A stretch of 64,000 nucleotides of DNA from Mycolicibacterium cosmeticum (GCA_016197365.1 JACPVS010000009.1:248001-312000), one strand, 5' to 3'; numbered from the stretch's first letter, positions 1 to 11,631 are shown. Program-made: numbers and translations. Notes: a model not told the origin generated them from the letters alone.

Positions 1-1
1 C

Positions 2-760
2 ATCGGCGATCAGCCGACCATCGCGGCGCTCGCACCCAACGGCAAGATCTATGTCAGCAATCAGGGCAGTGGCACGGTGTCGGTGATCGACCCCGCCACC
101 GATACCGTCACCGCCGGCATTCCTGTCGGTGGGCACCCGTTGGGCTTCGCCTTCGGACCGGGCGGCATCGGCTATGTCGCCGGGGGCAGCGGACAGTTCG
201 TCGCCATCATCGACACCACCACCAACTCGCTCATCGACGCGATTCCCATGGGGGGCGACCCCACCCAGGTGGCGCTGCTCCCGAACACTGCGCACCTCTA
301 CATCAGCAACCAGTTCGCCGCCAGCATCTCGGTGATCGACACCACCACCAGGGAACTCGTCACCACCATTCCCACAGGCTCGTATCCCACCATCATCAAA
401 TTCAACAGCGCCGGCACCCTTGCCTACGTCACCGCCCAATTCAGCAACGTGGTCCAGGTCATCGACACGGCCACCAATGCCGTCGTCCGACAGATTCCCG
501 TCGGCACCACGCCGATCGATCTGCACCTGAGCGCCGACGGGACGCACGCCTACGTCACCAACTTCAGCGGGCTGTCCCCCGGCGACCTGCACCCCGGCAC
601 CGTGTCGGTGATCAACCTCGTCACGAATGCCGTCACCAATATCGAGGTGGGGATCGGGCCGGTCGGCTCAGCCATCACCCCGGACGGCACCCGGCTCTAT
701 GTCGTCAACTCCAGTGGCTCCATCTCGGTCATCGACCTGAACACCGTCGCCTCCCTGTAA
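2..760 (+). CDS. YVTN-family beta-propeller repeat protein, 3' part
   Basis: The gene is open from the first base, so its start lies outside the window; about 252 residues are visible. The sequence is a chain of roughly 40-residue repeats with the pattern V(S)VID-T-T--V---I-VG--P--------G---YV-N, the signature of YVTN/NHL-like beta-propeller blades (blade signatures near bases 77, 215, 330, 455, 600 and 720). Such proteins are usually secreted or surface-exposed and their role is seldom known. A similar propeller is built into the large protease encoded at 2570-7330, so the two may share an origin. It ends 35 bases before the first DoxX gene. The family call is firm; no specific function can be given. 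Confidence 0.85.
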   Translation: MGDQPTIAALAPNGKIYVSNQGSGTVSVIDPATDTVTAGIPVGGHPLGFAFGPGGIGYVAGGSGQFVAIIDTTTNSLIDAIPMGGDPTQVALLPNTAHLYISNQFAASISVIDTTTRELVTTIPTGSYPTIIKFNSAGTLAYVTAQFSNVVQVIDTATNAVVRQIPVGTTPIDLHLSADGTHAYVTNFSGLSPGDLHPGTVSVINLVTNAVTNIEVGIGPVGSAITPDGTRLYVVNSSGSISVIDLNTVASL

Positions 761-795
761 GCGGCTTGTCACCACGCTTCAGTACGGTCGAAGCT

Positions 796-1236
796 ATGGG
801 GAACCTGAACACTCGCTTGGAAGCGCTGTCACCTGCCGTGCTGAGCCTGGTGCGCGTCGTCTTCGGATTTCTGTTCGCACTGTTCGGCACGTCCAAGCTC
901 TTCGACTGGCCCATCGCGATGGGCATCCCGACCGGGAGCTGGCCGGCCTGGTACGCCGGACTCATCGAGTTCGTCGGCGGCCTGCTCATCATGACGGGCC
1001 TGTTCACCCGGATCGCGGCCTTCATCTCGTCCGGTGCGATGGCGGTCGCCTACTTCTGGCAGCACCAGCCGCTCGGGTTGTGGCCCATCGTCGACCCGCA
1101 GTACGGCGGTAACGGCGGCCTCCCCGCCATCGCCTTCTGCTTCGTGTTCTTTCTGTTCGTGTTCACCGGCGGCGGCCGCTACTCACTGGACACGTTCCGC
1201 AGTCGCACACCCGAGCCCGGCAAAAGCGGACTGTAG
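796..1236 (+). CDS. DoxX family membrane protein
   Basis: A 146-residue integral membrane protein with four predicted hydrophobic segments. The family pattern is clear: a first helix with LFALFGTSKLFDWP, then GSWPAWYAGLIEFVGGLLIMTG and a loop with TRIAAF. DoxX/DoxD-like proteins sit in the cytoplasmic membrane; some take part in redox or quinone chemistry, but most have no assigned substrate. I place the start at the ATG at 796 because an upstream TTG at 766 would add a non-hydrophobic stretch. The next gene, starting 8 bases after the stop, is a paralogue of the same family, so the two are probably co-transcribed and arose by tandem duplication. Confidence 0.85.
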   Translation: MGNLNTRLEALSPAVLSLVRVVFGFLFALFGTSKLFDWPIAMGIPTGSWPAWYAGLIEFVGGLLIMTGLFTRIAAFISSGAMAVAYFWQHQPLGLWPIVDPQYGGNGGLPAIAFCFVFFLFVFTGGGRYSLDTFRSRTPEPGKSGL

Positions 1237-1243
1237 TCCTATT

Positions 1244-1663
1244 ATGGTGCGCATGGCCTCGAACGCTCTCGAAACCAAGCTGAACTCCTACGCGCCGATC
1301 GTGCTGTCGATCGTCCGCATCATCTTCGCGCTGGTGCTGCTCACCCACGCCACCGCGCATCTCTTCGGCTGGCCCGCTGACATGCAGGCACCCGTGGGCG
1401 CCTGGCCGTACTGGTACGGCGGAGTTCTCGAACTCATCACCGGCCTGCTGCTGCTCGTCGGGCTGTTCACGCGGCCGGCAGCCTTCCTGGCCTCCGGCGT
1501 GATGGCGTTCGCGTACTTCTCCCAGCACGCACCGACGGACTTCTGGCCGATCGTCAACAAGGGTGAGCCCGCGTTGCTGCTCTGCTTCGGATTCTTCCTG
1601 CTGATCTTCACGGGCGGTGGCGCACTCGCGGCCGACACCGTCCTGGGCAAGCGCACCAGCTGA
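1244..1663 (+). CDS. DoxX family membrane protein (second copy)
   Basis: A 139-residue paralogue of the preceding gene, with the same layout: a helix containing LVLLTHATAHLFGWP, then GAWPYWYGGVLELITGLLLLVG, FTRPAAFLASGVMAFAYF and a final hydrophobic helix ending TGGGALAADT. The repeated GxWPxWYxGxxE block shows the duplication directly. Two in-frame ATGs (1244 and 1253) are possible and neither has an obvious ribosome-binding site; I use the first. It converges on the thioesterase gene, with 3 bases between the stop codons. The substrate is unknown. Confidence 0.82.
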   Translation: MVRMASNALETKLNSYAPIVLSIVRIIFALVLLTHATAHLFGWPADMQAPVGAWPYWYGGVLELITGLLLLVGLFTRPAAFLASGVMAFAYFSQHAPTDFWPIVNKGEPALLLCFGFFLLIFTGGGALAADTVLGKRTS

Positions 1664-1666
1664 CCC

Positions 1667-2296
1667 TCAGCCGGCTTCCCGCGCCCAGGCCGGCATGACG
1701 AAGATGCCGTCGGCTTCGACGGTGATACCCTCGGCATCGAGAATCTGGCCTCGCACAAAGGCTTTGACACCCTCGGTGCGGTCTACCCAGGCTTCGGCGC
1801 GCAGCGGGCCCAGGGGCGTGCCGCGCAGATACTTCAGCGTCAGCGTGCCGGTGAACCGCGGCTTCACCAAGCCTTCACTGGCCGCCTCGCCGAGGATGTG
1901 ATCGAGAACCAGCGCACAGATTCCGCCGTGCACCCGGCCGGGCGGACCCTCGTAGGGGGCGCCGAGGGTGAACTCCGTCCAGCACCGGCCGTCCTCGGTG
2001 TGGTGGATGTCCAGGGGTGGAGCGATCGCGTTCCGTAACCCGATCGCGGGGTCGGCCCACGCCACCGGGCGGCCCGTGACCGCGTGCCGCAGGGTGCGGG
2101 GGCCCTCGTGCTGCCTGGTCTCCAGCGTGGCGGTGACCGCCTCGATCGCGGCTTGGGCTTCCCGGATGGTCGCGCCGTCCACGCCGGTGCGAATGCTGGC
2201 GTCGACGAGTTTGCGCACCGCCGCGGTCAGCGGACCGTACAACTCTTGCAGCCGGTCATGCTCATCGGCACTGATCACTTCGAACGGAACACTCAT
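1667..2296 (-). CDS. PaaI/YbgC-like hotdog-fold thioesterase
   Basis: A 209-residue protein. The C-terminal 120 residues carry the hotdog signature: GRVHGGICALVLDHILGEA matches the HGG motif on the central helix of PaaI-type acyl-CoA thioesterases, followed by the strand pattern FTGTLTLKYLRGTPLGP. The roughly 85-residue N-terminal extension is mostly helical and is common in mycobacterial members. The likely reaction is hydrolysis of an acyl-CoA thioester in the cytoplasm; the acyl group cannot be read from the sequence. It is transcribed away from the protease gene, with about 270 bases between the two starts. Confidence 0.8.
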   Translation of the reverse strand: MSVPFEVISADEHDRLQELYGPLTAAVRKLVDASIRTGVDGATIREAQAAIEAVTATLETRQHEGPRTLRHAVTGRPVAWADPAIGLRNAIAPPLDIHHTEDGRCWTEFTLGAPYEGPPGRVHGGICALVLDHILGEAASEGLVKPRFTGTLTLKYLRGTPLGPLRAEAWVDRTEGVKAFVRGQILDAEGITVEADGIFVMPAWAREAG

Positions 2297-2569
2297 CCAC
2301 AGGTTCTATCAGCCTGCCTAACAAACGCCGCGACCAGGCCGACGTCAGCTCCGCCCGAGTACCGAACTACTCGTGCCACCCCTCTGCACCACACATACGC
2401 TGCGAGATGACGAGCAGTCAGTCCGGCTCGCTCCGCGCAAGCAAACTCGGGGCGCAGCATCGGCGCAGCCCTCGGGCTCACCAACCCGGCGTACTGGCAG
2501 CCTGCGCAGCGTCCACAGACTAGTCTCAGCGTGATCGCAGCGTGCACGGCCAGACGGAGGCGTCAGCAA

Positions 2570-5500
2570 ATGAACGAGACGTGCAGTGCCAGGTACGTGG
2601 GCCGGGTCGGTGCGCTCGCCGTCGCGCTGGGTATCGGCAGCGCCGTGGCGACCGCGCCCGCCGTCGCATGGGCCGAACCCGACAGCAGCAGCACGGCCGC
2701 GCCGTCAGGTGAGAAGGAGGCGTCGGCCGCTACCGAGACGAAGGCCGACACCGAGGCTGACGCTCAGCCGACCGCACCAGTGAGCAGCACCGCCACCGCC
2801 GTCACGCCGAGCACCGCGGCCACTCAGACGACATCCTCGGTAAAAACAACGACGCCGAAGAAGCCCCGCAAGAACGACCGCAAGCACAGCACCTCCGCGA
2901 CGGCAGGCACGTCGGCCACGAAGAGCACCGCTGAGCCCTCGAAGCAGACAGCCCCAACCGCCGACACCGATACGCCCACCTCGGTATCCATCGCGCGTGC
3001 CTTGCCCACGGCGTCCGCAGTGAGCGGGACCACCCTCACCACCCTCACCGCGGCCACCGCCACCGTCGCCACCGTACGCACCCCCGCGCCGACGCCCGCC
3101 GTCACGCTGGCTCGCACCGGGGCGGCGATCGCCTCGGCACTCAACCAGTTCGTGGCCCGCATCCTCGGCACTGTCAACTCGATCGCCTCTCCCCTGGCCT
3201 GGATCATGGCCGCGGCCACCCGGCGTGAGATCGGTCAGACCGAGGACACCGAAACCGTTGCGGTAGAAGCCCAGACGTTCACCAGCCTGAGTCTGGCGAC
3301 AGCCACCACGGCCGTACCCAACCAGCAGCCGGTATTCGTCGCGCCGACCCTAGGCGATCCCGACCCGACCACGGGTGCGGTGTCCGGCCAGCTGACCGCG
3401 AGCGACCCCGAGGGCAAGGTAGTGACCTATGCCCTGGTGACCGGCCCGACCTTGGGTACCGTGACAGTCGGCAAAACCGGCACCTTCACCTATACACCCA
3501 CTGCAGCACAACGTGTTTCGGCAGGTGTCACCACCGAACCCGATGCTACGTTCATCGTGTCGGCGTCCGACGGCAAGACCGCCAAGGTATTGAGCACCGT
3601 GGCAGTGCCGATCGACCCGACGCCGGTGCACCTGCTGAGCCCGGTGAGCACCGGTCAAGCCACCGCCATCGCCGCAACCGACACCCGCGCCTACCTCACC
3701 AACAGCAGCGCCGGCACACTCACCGTGGTCAACACCCTCGACGGCACCGTCGTCAAAACCATGACGGTGGGCACCAATCCGATTGCGGTGGCGGTGAAAC
3801 CGGACGGCAAGGTCGTCTACGTCGCGGACGGCACAAGCAACACGATCACCGTCATCGACGGTGCCACCAACACCGTCACCCGCACCGTCGCACTCACCAT
3901 CGCGCCCACCAGCATGGTCATCTACCCATCCGGCGGCACCCTGTATGTCGGCAACGCCACCGGCAAATTGGCGAAGGTCAGCACATCGACCATCAAGGTC
4001 ACCGGATGGGTATCCGCGGTGGGCGCCACCTCCGTGATCGTCAGCCCCGACGGCAAGCGGGTCTATGCCACGACGCCGGCCGGGGTCGTGACCTACACGG
4101 TCTCGTCGGGCTCTACCAAAGTCATTGCGATCACCGGCACTTCACCGACGGCCGTCGCCGCGAGCAAGGACGGCAAGAAGCTGTACGTCGTCACCGACGG
4201 CACCACGGTCAAGGTGCTGGATACCAGCAAGTTCGCCGGCCTGGCCGAGTTCAGCACCACGTCGGCCGTGCAGGCAGCGACCGTCAACAAAGACGGTTCG
4301 CTCCTGATGGTCACCACCCAGAGCGGCGAACTGCAGGTGTACAACACCGCGACCAGCGCTCTGCTGATGACGCTGGCGACCGGCGACACCGTGAACGCCA
4401 TCGCCGCCAGCCCGGACGGCATGCAGCTGTACACCGCGGGTGGCGCCGCCATGCGTGTGGTGTCGCTGGTCCCCACCAATGTGAAACCCGTTGTGGGCCT
4501 TCCGGTCACCACCTCCAGCACCCTGACCGGCGTGGTCAGCGGCTTGACCGGGGTCACCGACGCCGACGACGACCCGCAGACGGTCACGGTGTTGACCGCG
4601 CCGACGAAGGGCAAGGTGACGTTCGCCGGCGACGGCACCTTCACCTACACCCCCACCGCCGCGGCCAGGCACCTCGCGGCCGCGGACACCGCGCTGACCA
4701 CCGACCTCACCGACACGTTCACGTTCACCGTCAGTGACGGCAGGCGCGGCATCGTGTCGCAGACCATCACCGTCACAGTGATACCGGCGAACAAGGCGCC
4801 GACCATCACAACGACCAAGGGCAACCCAAATTCGTCGACGGGCGTCATCACCGGGTCAGTCACGGGCACCGACGGAGACAAAGACAAGGTCTACTACGAC
4901 GGCACCACCTCCACCCTGACGGGCACGTTGGTCGTTGGCGGAGACGGCAAGTACACCTACACCCCCACCGTCACTGCCCGCCACGCTGCCGCTGCCGGCG
5001 GGCCGTCGACGGAGACCTTCACCGTCACCGTCGACGACGGGCACGGTTCAGTCACACCGGTTTCGGTGACGCTGAACATCAGTCCGTTCAACACTGTCCC
5101 CACCGCCGCCACGGTCAGCACCCCGGTGACCAACAGCAGCACCGCACGGGTGACGGGCCAAATCACCACCACCGACGCAGACAACGACACGTTGACTTAC
5201 ACGGCCACCGCCGCAGCCAAGGGCACGGTCGTGGTCAACACCGACGGCTCGTTCAGCTATACGCCGACCGCACTGGCCCGCGCCACGGGCGCGAGCACGG
5301 ACGCGTTCACGGTCACCATCAGCGACGGACACGGAGGCAGCCGAACGGTCACCGTGAACGTGAATGTCGTTGCCTCCGCTGCGGGTAACACCCTGCCGGT
5401 GAACCCGACTTACTCGACCACCGTCAACGCCACGACCGGCGTGGTGACGGGTCAGGTCAGCGCCACCGATGCGAGCACGTTGAGTTACGCCTTGGCCTCG

Positions 5501-7330
5501 CCCGTTTCCGGCGTCGTCGTCACCACTGCCGGCGCCTACACCTACACCCCCAGCACCACCGCGCGCTACCACGCCTGGTTCACGCCCGGCGCCGACACCC
5601 TCACGTTCACCGTCAATGTCTCGGACGGCCTGGACGGCATCCCCGTCGACGTGACCGTGCCCATCACGGCGCTACATCCCGACAGCGACGGCACACTCAC
5701 GCTGTCGGAGCTGCAGACCCTCGCCACCACCGGCGACGTCGACGTCACCCTCACGTCGTCAAGCAAGGTCCGCGACATCTCCGGCACCTTCACCGTCAGC
5801 ACCGTGACCAACGCCGCGACGGCGGCCACGGTACTGAACAAGATGGCCGGACTGCTTGGTGCACCAAGCGGATTCGCGACCGCCTCCCAGATCGCGGTAT
5901 CCTCGGTCGGTTATTCGGGCAGCGTTTTCTACCGCCTGAGCCAGACCGTCAACGGTGTGCCGGTGGTCGGTAGCGAGGTGGTGCTGTCCACCGACAGTGC
6001 CGGGCGCGTGACCGGTCTGGTGAGCAACTACGACGCCGCCATCACGAGTGTGAACACCACGCCGATATCGACCATCAACACCGCCGCCAAAGCGGAAGCG
6101 ATAGCCAAAGACGACGCCCTGGCCGACTTCGGCGGCAGTCCCAGCCAGGCCACCGAAGACGCGTTCGCTGCGACATTGATCTTCGACACCGATCTGGTCA
6201 TCTATGACCAGGACGTCAGCACCAACCTCGCGACCGGGGCCCGCTGGAACCCGGCGACCCTGGCGTGGCGGGTGGTGACCTCGTCGGACCCTACCAGCCC
6301 GTACCCTTCGGTCGGCGCGACCTATTACATCTACGCCAACGGCGCCAAGGCCGGCACCATCTTCTCCGACTTCTCCAGTGCCCAGCAGGCTTTGGTGCCG
6401 ATCCGCTCCTCCGGTACCGACCTGCAGGGCAAGACCCGAACTGTCGGGGCGAGCAACACCGGCACCCAACTCGTCCTGGTCGACCCGACCCGGAACATCA
6501 CCACCTACCTGACCACGTACGTCAGTAGCGGGTGGTCGGGCCAGCCCAGCGTCCCCGGCAGCACGGTCACCTACTCCAAGAGTTGGGGCACCGCCGCCGT
6601 CTCCGCCCAGTCCAACATGACGCGGGTGTACGACTACTACACGACGATCCTGGGCCGGGATTCGTTCGACGACAACGGCGCTGCCGTGATCCTGAGCATC
6701 GACTACAACCCCAGCGGCTCCTCGGCGGCCGGGTGGCGCAACGCCGCCTGGACCGGTCGGGAACTGGTCTTCGGTGATTCCGGCAGCACCCAGGCGGCAC
6801 TGGATCTGGTCGGCCACGAGTACACCCACGCCGTCATCCAGTACGTCAACGGCCTGGCGTACCTGGGTGATTCGGGAGCCCTGAACGAGGCGTACGCCGA
6901 CATCATGGGCGCCCTCATCGAGAACAAAACGGGAAGCGGCAGGTGGCTTTTCGCCGAGGACGCAGCGGGCAATCCGTACCGCAGCATGGAGGACCCGTCG
7001 GACTACAGCCAGCGGGAGAGCTACCCGCAGCGCTACATCGATCCGTGCGGGTGCAATGACAACGACACCGACGACTTCGACTACGTCCACAGCAACAGCG
7101 GGATCATGTCCTTCGCCGCGTACAAGATGATGGACGCCACCAAGAACGAGATCTCCGGCGAGCAGTGGGCCCAGGTGTACTACGAGTCGCTCTACAGCCT
7201 GCCGTCGACGGCGTCCTACATCGACGCCCGGTTCGCGATTCTCACCAGCGCCCGCGCCAACGGTTTCACCGCCAAGCAGATCGCCGCGATCAGGACCGCC
7301 TTCGACGCGGTGGGCGTGAAGAGCATTTAA
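2570..7330 (+). CDS. Giant secreted M4 (thermolysin-type) metalloprotease with beta-propeller and cadherin-like repeats
   Basis: 1586 residues from the ATG at 2570, which has GGAGG nine bases upstream; the in-frame GTG at 2531 lacks one. Order of parts: signal peptide ending near AWAEP; a Thr/Ala/Ser-rich low-complexity linker (about residues 30-150); a first Ig/cadherin-like repeat (about 257-350); a YVTN-type beta-propeller (about 360-634); four more repeats each ending in a TFTVSDG-like motif (about 640-1033); an EF-hand-like loop [12 protein letters not shown] at 1036; an FTP-type propeptide (about 1085-1165); and an M4 catalytic domain. Zinc ligands and base are seen as HEYTH at 1416-1420, NEAYAD with Glu1440, and VHSNSG with His1507; the spacing (24 and 91) is close to thermolysin (24 and 89). 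It is probably exported and self-processed. The M4 assignment is firm; the substrate is unknown. Confidence 0.92.
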   Translation: MNETCSARYVGRVGALAVALGIGSAVATAPAVAWAEPDSSSTAAPSGEKEASAATETKADTEADAQPTAPVSSTATAVTPSTAATQTTSSVKTTTPKKPRKNDRKHSTSATAGTSATKSTAEPSKQTAPTADTDTPTSVSIARALPTASAVSGTTLTTLTAATATVATVRTPAPTPAVTLARTGAAIASALNQFVARILGTVNSIASPLAWIMAAATRREIGQTEDTETVAVEAQTFTSLSLATATTAVPNQQPVFVAPTLGDPDPTTGAVSGQLTASDPEGKVVTYALVTGPTLGTVTVGKTGTFTYTPTAAQRVSAGVTTEPDATFIVSASDGKTAKVLSTVAVPIDPTPVHLLSPVSTGQATAIAATDTRAYLTNSSAGTLTVVNTLDGTVVKTMTVGTNPIAVAVKPDGKVVYVADGTSNTITVIDGATNTVTRTVALTIAPTSMVIYPSGGTLYVGNATGKLAKVSTSTIKVTGWVSAVGATSVIVSPDGKRVYATTPAGVVTYTVSSGSTKVIAITGTSPTAVAASKDGKKLYVVTDGTTVKVLDTSKFAGLAEFSTTSAVQAATVNKDGSLLMVTTQSGELQVYNTATSALLMTLATGDTVNAIAASPDGMQLYTAGGAAMRVVSLVPTNVKPVVGLPVTTSSTLTGVVSGLTGVTDADDDPQTVTVLTAPTKGKVTFAGDGTFTYTPTAAARHLAAADTALTTDLTDTFTFTVSDGRRGIVSQTITVTVIPANKAPTITTTKGNPNSSTGVITGSVTGTDGDKDKVYYDGTTSTLTGTLVVGGDGKYTYTPTVTARHAAAAGGPSTETFTVTVDDGHGSVTPVSVTLNISPFNTVPTAATVSTPVTNSSTARVTGQITTTDADNDTLTYTATAAAKGTVVVNTDGSFSYTPTALARATGASTDAFTVTISDGHGGSRTVTVNVNVVASAAGNTLPVNPTYSTTVNATTGVVTGQVSATDASTLSYALASPVSGVVVTTAGAYTYTPSTTARYHAWFTPGADTLTFTVNVSDGLDGIPVDVTVPITALHPDSDGTLTLSELQTLATTGDVDVTLTSSSKVRDISGTFTVSTVTNAATAATVLNKMAGLLGAPSGFATASQIAVSSVGYSGSVFYRLSQTVNGVPVVGSEVVLSTDSAGRVTGLVSNYDAAITSVNTTPISTINTAAKAEAIAKDDALADFGGSPSQATEDAFAATLIFDTDLVIYDQDVSTNLATGARWNPATLAWRVVTSSDPTSPYPSVGATYYIYANGAKAGTIFSDFSSAQQALVPIRSSGTDLQGKTRTVGASNTGTQLVLVDPTRNITTYLTTYVSSGWSGQPSVPGSTVTYSKSWGTAAVSAQSNMTRVYDYYTTILGRDSFDDNGAAVILSIDYNPSGSSAAGWRNAAWTGRELVFGDSGSTQAALDLVGHEYTHAVIQYVNGLAYLGDSGALNEAYADIMGALIENKTGSGRWLFAEDAAGNPYRSMEDPSDYSQRESYPQRYIDPCGCNDNDTDDFDYVHSNSGIMSFAAYKMMDATKNEISGEQWAQVYYESLYSLPSTASYIDARFAILTSARANGFTAKQIAAIRTAFDAVGVKSI

Positions 7331-10281
7331 CCTCCGAACACCTTGTGCACCACGGCTTTCGCCCGCCGAGTCACGCGAAGATAGTTGTCCAGGAACTCAC
7401 CGCCGTCGCCGTTCTCCCAACCTGCCGCCGAGGCGACGGCGTTGAGCTGGCGGCCCGGCCCGGGCAACTGGTCGGTGGGCTTGCCGCGCACCAACACCAG
7501 CGCGTTGCGCGCCCGGGTCGCCGTCAGCCACGCCTGGCGCAGCTGGTCTACATCACCCTCGGCGATCAGCTCGGCGGCACCGATCGCGTTGAGCGTCTGC
7601 AGAGTTGAGGTGTTGTGCAGCGCCGGAATCTTGTCGGCGAAGCGCAACTGCAGCAGCTGCACGGTCCATTCGACGTCGGCCAGCCCGCCGCGGCCCAGTT
7701 TGGTGTGCGTGTTCGGGTCGGCACCGCGCGGCAGCCGTTCGGCATCCACCCTGGCCTTGATCCGCCGGATCTCCTGCACCGTCTCCGGTGAGATGCCGCC
7801 TTGCGGATACCGGGTCTTGTCGATCATCTGCAGGAAACGCTCACCCAGGTCGGTGTCGCCGGCCACCTTGTTGGCCCGCAGCAGGGCCTGGACCTCCCAC
7901 GGCTGCGCCCACTGGGCGTAGTAGGCCTCGTAGGACGAAAGTGTCCGCACCAGTGAGCCATTGCGGCCCTCGGGGCGCAGCCCGGCGTCGACCTCCAGCG
8001 GCGGATCCGAACTCGGCGTCCCCAGCAGCGTGCGCACCTGCTCTGCGACACCCACCGCCCAGCGGACCGCCGCGGACTCCTCGACATCGCCGATCGGTTC
8101 GCACACGAACATCACGTCGGCATCGGACCCGTAGCCGAGTTCGCCGCCGCCGAGCCGGCCCATCCCGATCACTGCGATCCGGGCCTTCGGTCCGTCCGCG
8201 GGTGACCGGTCCCGGATCACCGTGTCCAGGGCGCACTGCAGCACCGCCACCCAGATCGAGCTGAGTGCATCGCACACCTCGGTCACCGGGAGCATGCCGA
8301 GCAGATCCGCCGAGGCGACCCTGGCCAACTCGCGGCGGCGCAGGGTGCGCGCGGCGGCGATGGCCCGGGCCGGATCGGCGTGCCGCGCGGCCGACGCGAT
8401 CAGGGCGCGCGCCGCCACGTCCGGGTCGCCCTCCAGCAGCTTGGGTCCCTGTGGGCCGTCGGCGTAGAGCTGGATCACCTCGGGTGCGCGCATCAGCAGA
8501 TCCGGTACATAGGCCGACGTGCCGAGCACCCGCATCAGCCGTTTGGCCACCGCGCCCTCGTCACGCAGGGTGGACAGGTACCACCGCAGATCGCCCAGTT
8601 CCTCGCTGATCCGGCGGTAGGACAGCAGACCCGCATCCGGGTCGGGAGTGTCCGAGAGCCAGTCCAGCAGCGTCGGCAGCAGCACCTTCTGCACCTGACC
8701 CCGACGGCCGTTCTCACTGGTGAGCGCCGCAAGATGGGTCAGTGCGCTCTGCGGCCCCTCGTAGCCGAGCGCCGCCAGCTGGCGTTCGGCCGCCTCGGTG
8801 CTCATGCCGTCGAAGCCTTGCTTCCCAACGGTTTCCAGCAGCGGCTGGTAGAACAGCTTGGCGTGTAGGCGGGACACCCGCATGCTCTGACGCTTCAGTT
8901 CGTCACGCAGCACCCCGGCGGAATCGTGGCGGCCGTCCGGACGGATGTGCGCGGCGCGCGCCAACCAGCGCATCGCCTCCTCATCGTTGTCCTCGGGCAG
9001 CATGTGGGTGCGCTTGAGCCGCTGCAGTTGCAGCCGATGTTCCAGCAGTCGCAGAAACTCATACGAGGCAGTCATATTGGCGGCGTCGTCGCGCCCCACA
9101 TAGCCGCCGGATCCCAGGGCGGCGAGCGCGTCGACGGTGGACGCCACGTGCAACGACTCGTCGGTGCGGCCGTGCACCAACTGCAGCAGCTGCACCGCGA
9201 ATTCGACATCGCGCAGGCCGCCGGTGCCGAGCTTGAGCTCACGCGAACGCACCCCGGCGGGCACCAACTCTTCCACCCGGCGTCGCATCGCCTGCACGTC
9301 GGCGACGAAATCCTCACGCTCGCAGGCTGTCCAGACCATCGGCATCAGCGCGTCGATGTACTGCGCCCCCAGCTCGGCATCACCGACGGCGGCGCGCGCC
9401 TTCAGCAGCGCCTGGAACTCCCAGGTTTTCGCCCACCGCTCGTAGTAGGCGACATGCGACTCCAGGGTGCGCACCAATTGCCCGCGTTTACCTTCGGGGC
9501 GCAGGGCGGCGTCCACCTCGAAGAAGGTGTCGCTGGCGAACCGCATCAGCTCCCCGGCCACCCGGGTGGTGACCGCGTCAGCCGCCTCGCCCACGAAGAT
9601 GACGTCCACGTCGCTGACGTAATTCAGTTCGCGCGCACCGCATTTGCCCATCGCGATGATAGCGAGCCGCGGCGGCGCCTCCTCCCCGCAGACCAGGCGG
9701 TTGGCGACAGCCAGGGCGGCGCTCAGCGCCGCGTCGGCCAGGTCCGACAGGTGTGCACCGATGGTGCTGAACTGCAGCACCGGTTCGTTCTCGACGGTCG
9801 GCGCCAGATCGAGCGCCGCGAGCACCAGCAGCCGATCCCGGTAGAGGCAGCGCAGTGACGCCTGCACAGATCTTGTGTCCGTGGAGCTTTCGGCCACCGC
9901 GACGAATTCCCTGCGCAACTGCGCGGCGTCGGGCAGGGCCGCCCGACCGGCCAGCAGGTGCCAGGACTGGGGCCGCGCGACAAGGTGATCGCCGAGCGCC
10001 ACCGATCCGCCGATTACCGAGAACAACCGGCCGCGCAGCGCCTTGTCCTTGACCAGCGCCCGGTTCAGTTCATCCCAGCCGTCGCCGAGTTCATCGGCCA
10101 GGCGCACCATGGTGCGCAGCGCGGCGTCGGCGTCAGGGGCGCGCGACAGCGCCCACAGCAGTTCGACGTGATCGTCGGTGTTCCAGCCCAACCGGTCCAG
10201 CCCGGCCCGCGCGGGTGCCTCGACGAGCCCGAGCCGTCCGACGCTGGGCAGCTTGGGACGCTGGGTGACGGGTTTTGGCAC
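7327..10281 (-). CDS. glnE: Bifunctional glutamine synthetase adenylyltransferase/deadenylyltransferase
   Basis: 984 residues, normal for GlnE. It adds AMP to a tyrosine of type I glutamine synthetase or removes it, in response to nitrogen status. Two nucleotidyltransferase domains are visible: the N-terminal one with [12 protein letters not shown] and a GxR loop ([17 protein letters not shown]), the C-terminal one with [15 protein letters not shown] and [16 protein letters not shown]. Each is followed by a helical GlnE/regulatory region ([17 protein letters not shown] and [17 protein letters not shown]). It lies 9 bases downstream of glnA2 in the same direction, as in M. tuberculosis, so the pair is probably one operon. 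Its stop overlaps the protease stop by 4 bases. Confidence 0.97.
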   Translation of the reverse strand: MPKPVTQRPKLPSVGRLGLVEAPARAGLDRLGWNTDDHVELLWALSRAPDADAALRTMVRLADELGDGWDELNRALVKDKALRGRLFSVIGGSVALGDHLVARPQSWHLLAGRAALPDAAQLRREFVAVAESSTDTRSVQASLRCLYRDRLLVLAALDLAPTVENEPVLQFSTIGAHLSDLADAALSAALAVANRLVCGEEAPPRLAIIAMGKCGARELNYVSDVDVIFVGEAADAVTTRVAGELMRFASDTFFEVDAALRPEGKRGQLVRTLESHVAYYERWAKTWEFQALLKARAAVGDAELGAQYIDALMPMVWTACEREDFVADVQAMRRRVEELVPAGVRSRELKLGTGGLRDVEFAVQLLQLVHGRTDESLHVASTVDALAALGSGGYVGRDDAANMTASYEFLRLLEHRLQLQRLKRTHMLPEDNDEEAMRWLARAAHIRPDGRHDSAGVLRDELKRQSMRVSRLHAKLFYQPLLETVGKQGFDGMSTEAAERQLAALGYEGPQSALTHLAALTSENGRRGQVQKVLLPTLLDWLSDTPDPDAGLLSYRRISEELGDLRWYLSTLRDEGAVAKRLMRVLGTSAYVPDLLMRAPEVIQLYADGPQGPKLLEGDPDVAARALIASAARHADPARAIAAARTLRRRELARVASADLLGMLPVTEVCDALSSIWVAVLQCALDTVIRDRSPADGPKARIAVIGMGRLGGGELGYGSDADVMFVCEPIGDVEESAAVRWAVGVAEQVRTLLGTPSSDPPLEVDAGLRPEGRNGSLVRTLSSYEAYYAQWAQPWEVQALLRANKVAGDTDLGERFLQMIDKTRYPQGGISPETVQEIRRIKARVDAERLPRGADPNTHTKLGRGGLADVEWTVQLLQLRFADKIPALHNTSTLQTLNAIGAAELIAEGDVDQLRQAWLTATRARNALVLVRGKPTDQLPGPGRQLNAVASAAGWENGDGGEFLDNYLRVTRRAKAVVHKVFGG

Positions 10282-10290
10282 CCCACCAAG

Positions 10291-11631
10291 CTACAGCGAG
10301 AGGTAGTTCTTCAACTCGAACGGGGTGACGGTGCTGCGGTAGTTCTCCCACTCGGTGCGCTTGTTGCGCAGGAAGTAGTCGAACACGTGCTCCCCCAACG
10401 CTTCCGCGACCAGCTCCGAGTTTTCCATTTCGGCCAGCGCCACACCGAGGCTGCCGGGCAGCTCCTTATAACCCATGGCGCGGCGTTCCTCCGGGGTGAG
10501 GCTCCACACGTTGTCCTCGGCCTGCGGCCCCAGCGTGTAGCCCTTCTCGATACCCCGCAGGCCGGCGGCCAGTAGCACCGCGAAGGCCAGGTACGGGTTG
10601 CACGCCGAATCGGGGCTGCGGACCTCGATGCGCCGGCTGGACGCCTTGCGCGGGGTGTACATCGGCACCCGCACCAGGGCGGACCGGTTGGACGCGCCCC
10701 AGGATGCCGCCGTCGGCGCCTCGCCGCCGTGCACCAGCCGCTTGTAGGAGTTCACCCACTGGTTGGTGACGGCGCTGATCTCGCTGGCGTGCTCCAGGAT
10801 GCCGGCGATGAAGGACTTGGCGACGTCCGAGAGCTGAAGCGGATCGTCGGGGCTGTGGAAGGCGTTGGTATCGCCTTCAAACAGGCTCATGTGGGTGTGC
10901 ATGGCCGAGCCCGGGTATTCGCTGAACGGCTTGGGCATGAACGACGCCCGCACACCGTCGGCCAGCGCGACCTCCTTCACCACGTAGCGGAAGGTCATCA
11001 CGTTGTCGGCCATGGACAGCGCGTCGGCGTAGCGCAGATCGATTTCCTGCTGGCCGGGCGCGCCCTCATGGTGGCTGAACTCCACCGAGATACCCATCTG
11101 CTCCAGCGCGTCGATGGCGTGCCGGCGGAAGTTGGGGGCGGCGTCGTGCACGGCCTGGTCGAAGTACCCGCCGTTGTCGGCCGGGATCGGCACCGAGCCG
11201 TCATCCTCACCGGGCTTGAGCAGGAAGAATTCGATCTCGGGGTGCACGTAGCAGGAGAAGCCCAGGTCACTGGCCTTCGCGAGCTGACGGCGCAGCACGT
11301 GCCGCGAGTCCGCCCAGGACGGCGAACCGTCGGGCATCGTGATGTCGCAGAACATCCGCGCCGAGTGGTGCTGGCCACCGCTGGTGGTCCACGGCAGGAC
11401 CTGGAACGTGGACGGATCGGGACGCGCCACGGTGTCGGACTCGTAGACCCGGGCGAACCCTTCGATCGACGAGCCGTCGAAGCCGATGCCCTCTTCGAAC
11501 GCACCTTCCAGCTCGGCGGGCGCGATCGCCACCGACTTGAGGTATCCGAGGACGTCGGTGAACCAGAGCCGCACGAACCGGATATCGCGTTCCTCCAGCG
11601 TGCGCAGCACAAATTCCTTCTGGCGGTCCAT
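10291..11631 (-). CDS. glnA2: Type I glutamine synthetase, GlnA2 subtype
   Basis: 446 residues. It makes glutamine from glutamate, ammonia and ATP in the cytoplasm. Visible motifs are the N-terminal beta-grasp DVLGYLKSVA, the active-site segment GFDGSSIEGF, the metal/glutamate-binding EFSHHEGAPGQQEIDLRY, the ATP-binding KPFSEYPGSAMHTHMSLF and the C-terminal RIEVRSPDSACNPYLAFA. The length and the lack of the GSI-beta insertion fit the GSI-alpha/GlnA2 group. Where GSI-beta enzymes have the adenylylated tyrosine (NLYxLPPEE) this one has NVWSLTPEE with Trp376, so it should not be a GlnE substrate although it sits beside glnE. The order glnE-glnA2 supports the symbol. Confidence 0.95.
   Translation of the reverse strand: MDRQKEFVLRTLEERDIRFVRLWFTDVLGYLKSVAIAPAELEGAFEEGIGFDGSSIEGFARVYESDTVARPDPSTFQVLPWTTSGGQHHSARMFCDITMPDGSPSWADSRHVLRRQLAKASDLGFSCYVHPEIEFFLLKPGEDDGSVPIPADNGGYFDQAVHDAAPNFRRHAIDALEQMGISVEFSHHEGAPGQQEIDLRYADALSMADNVMTFRYVVKEVALADGVRASFMPKPFSEYPGSAMHTHMSLFEGDTNAFHSPDDPLQLSDVAKSFIAGILEHASEISAVTNQWVNSYKRLVHGGEAPTAASWGASNRSALVRVPMYTPRKASSRRIEVRSPDSACNPYLAFAVLLAAGLRGIEKGYTLGPQAEDNVWSLTPEERRAMGYKELPGSLGVALAEMENSELVAEALGEHVFDYFLRNKRTEWENYRSTVTPFELKNYLSL

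Noticed and set aside
5759..7090. Open frame of about 440 codons opposite the M4 protease domain
   Set aside because: The plus strand shows complete M4 active-site motifs, while the reverse frame is low-complexity Arg/Gly/Val sequence.
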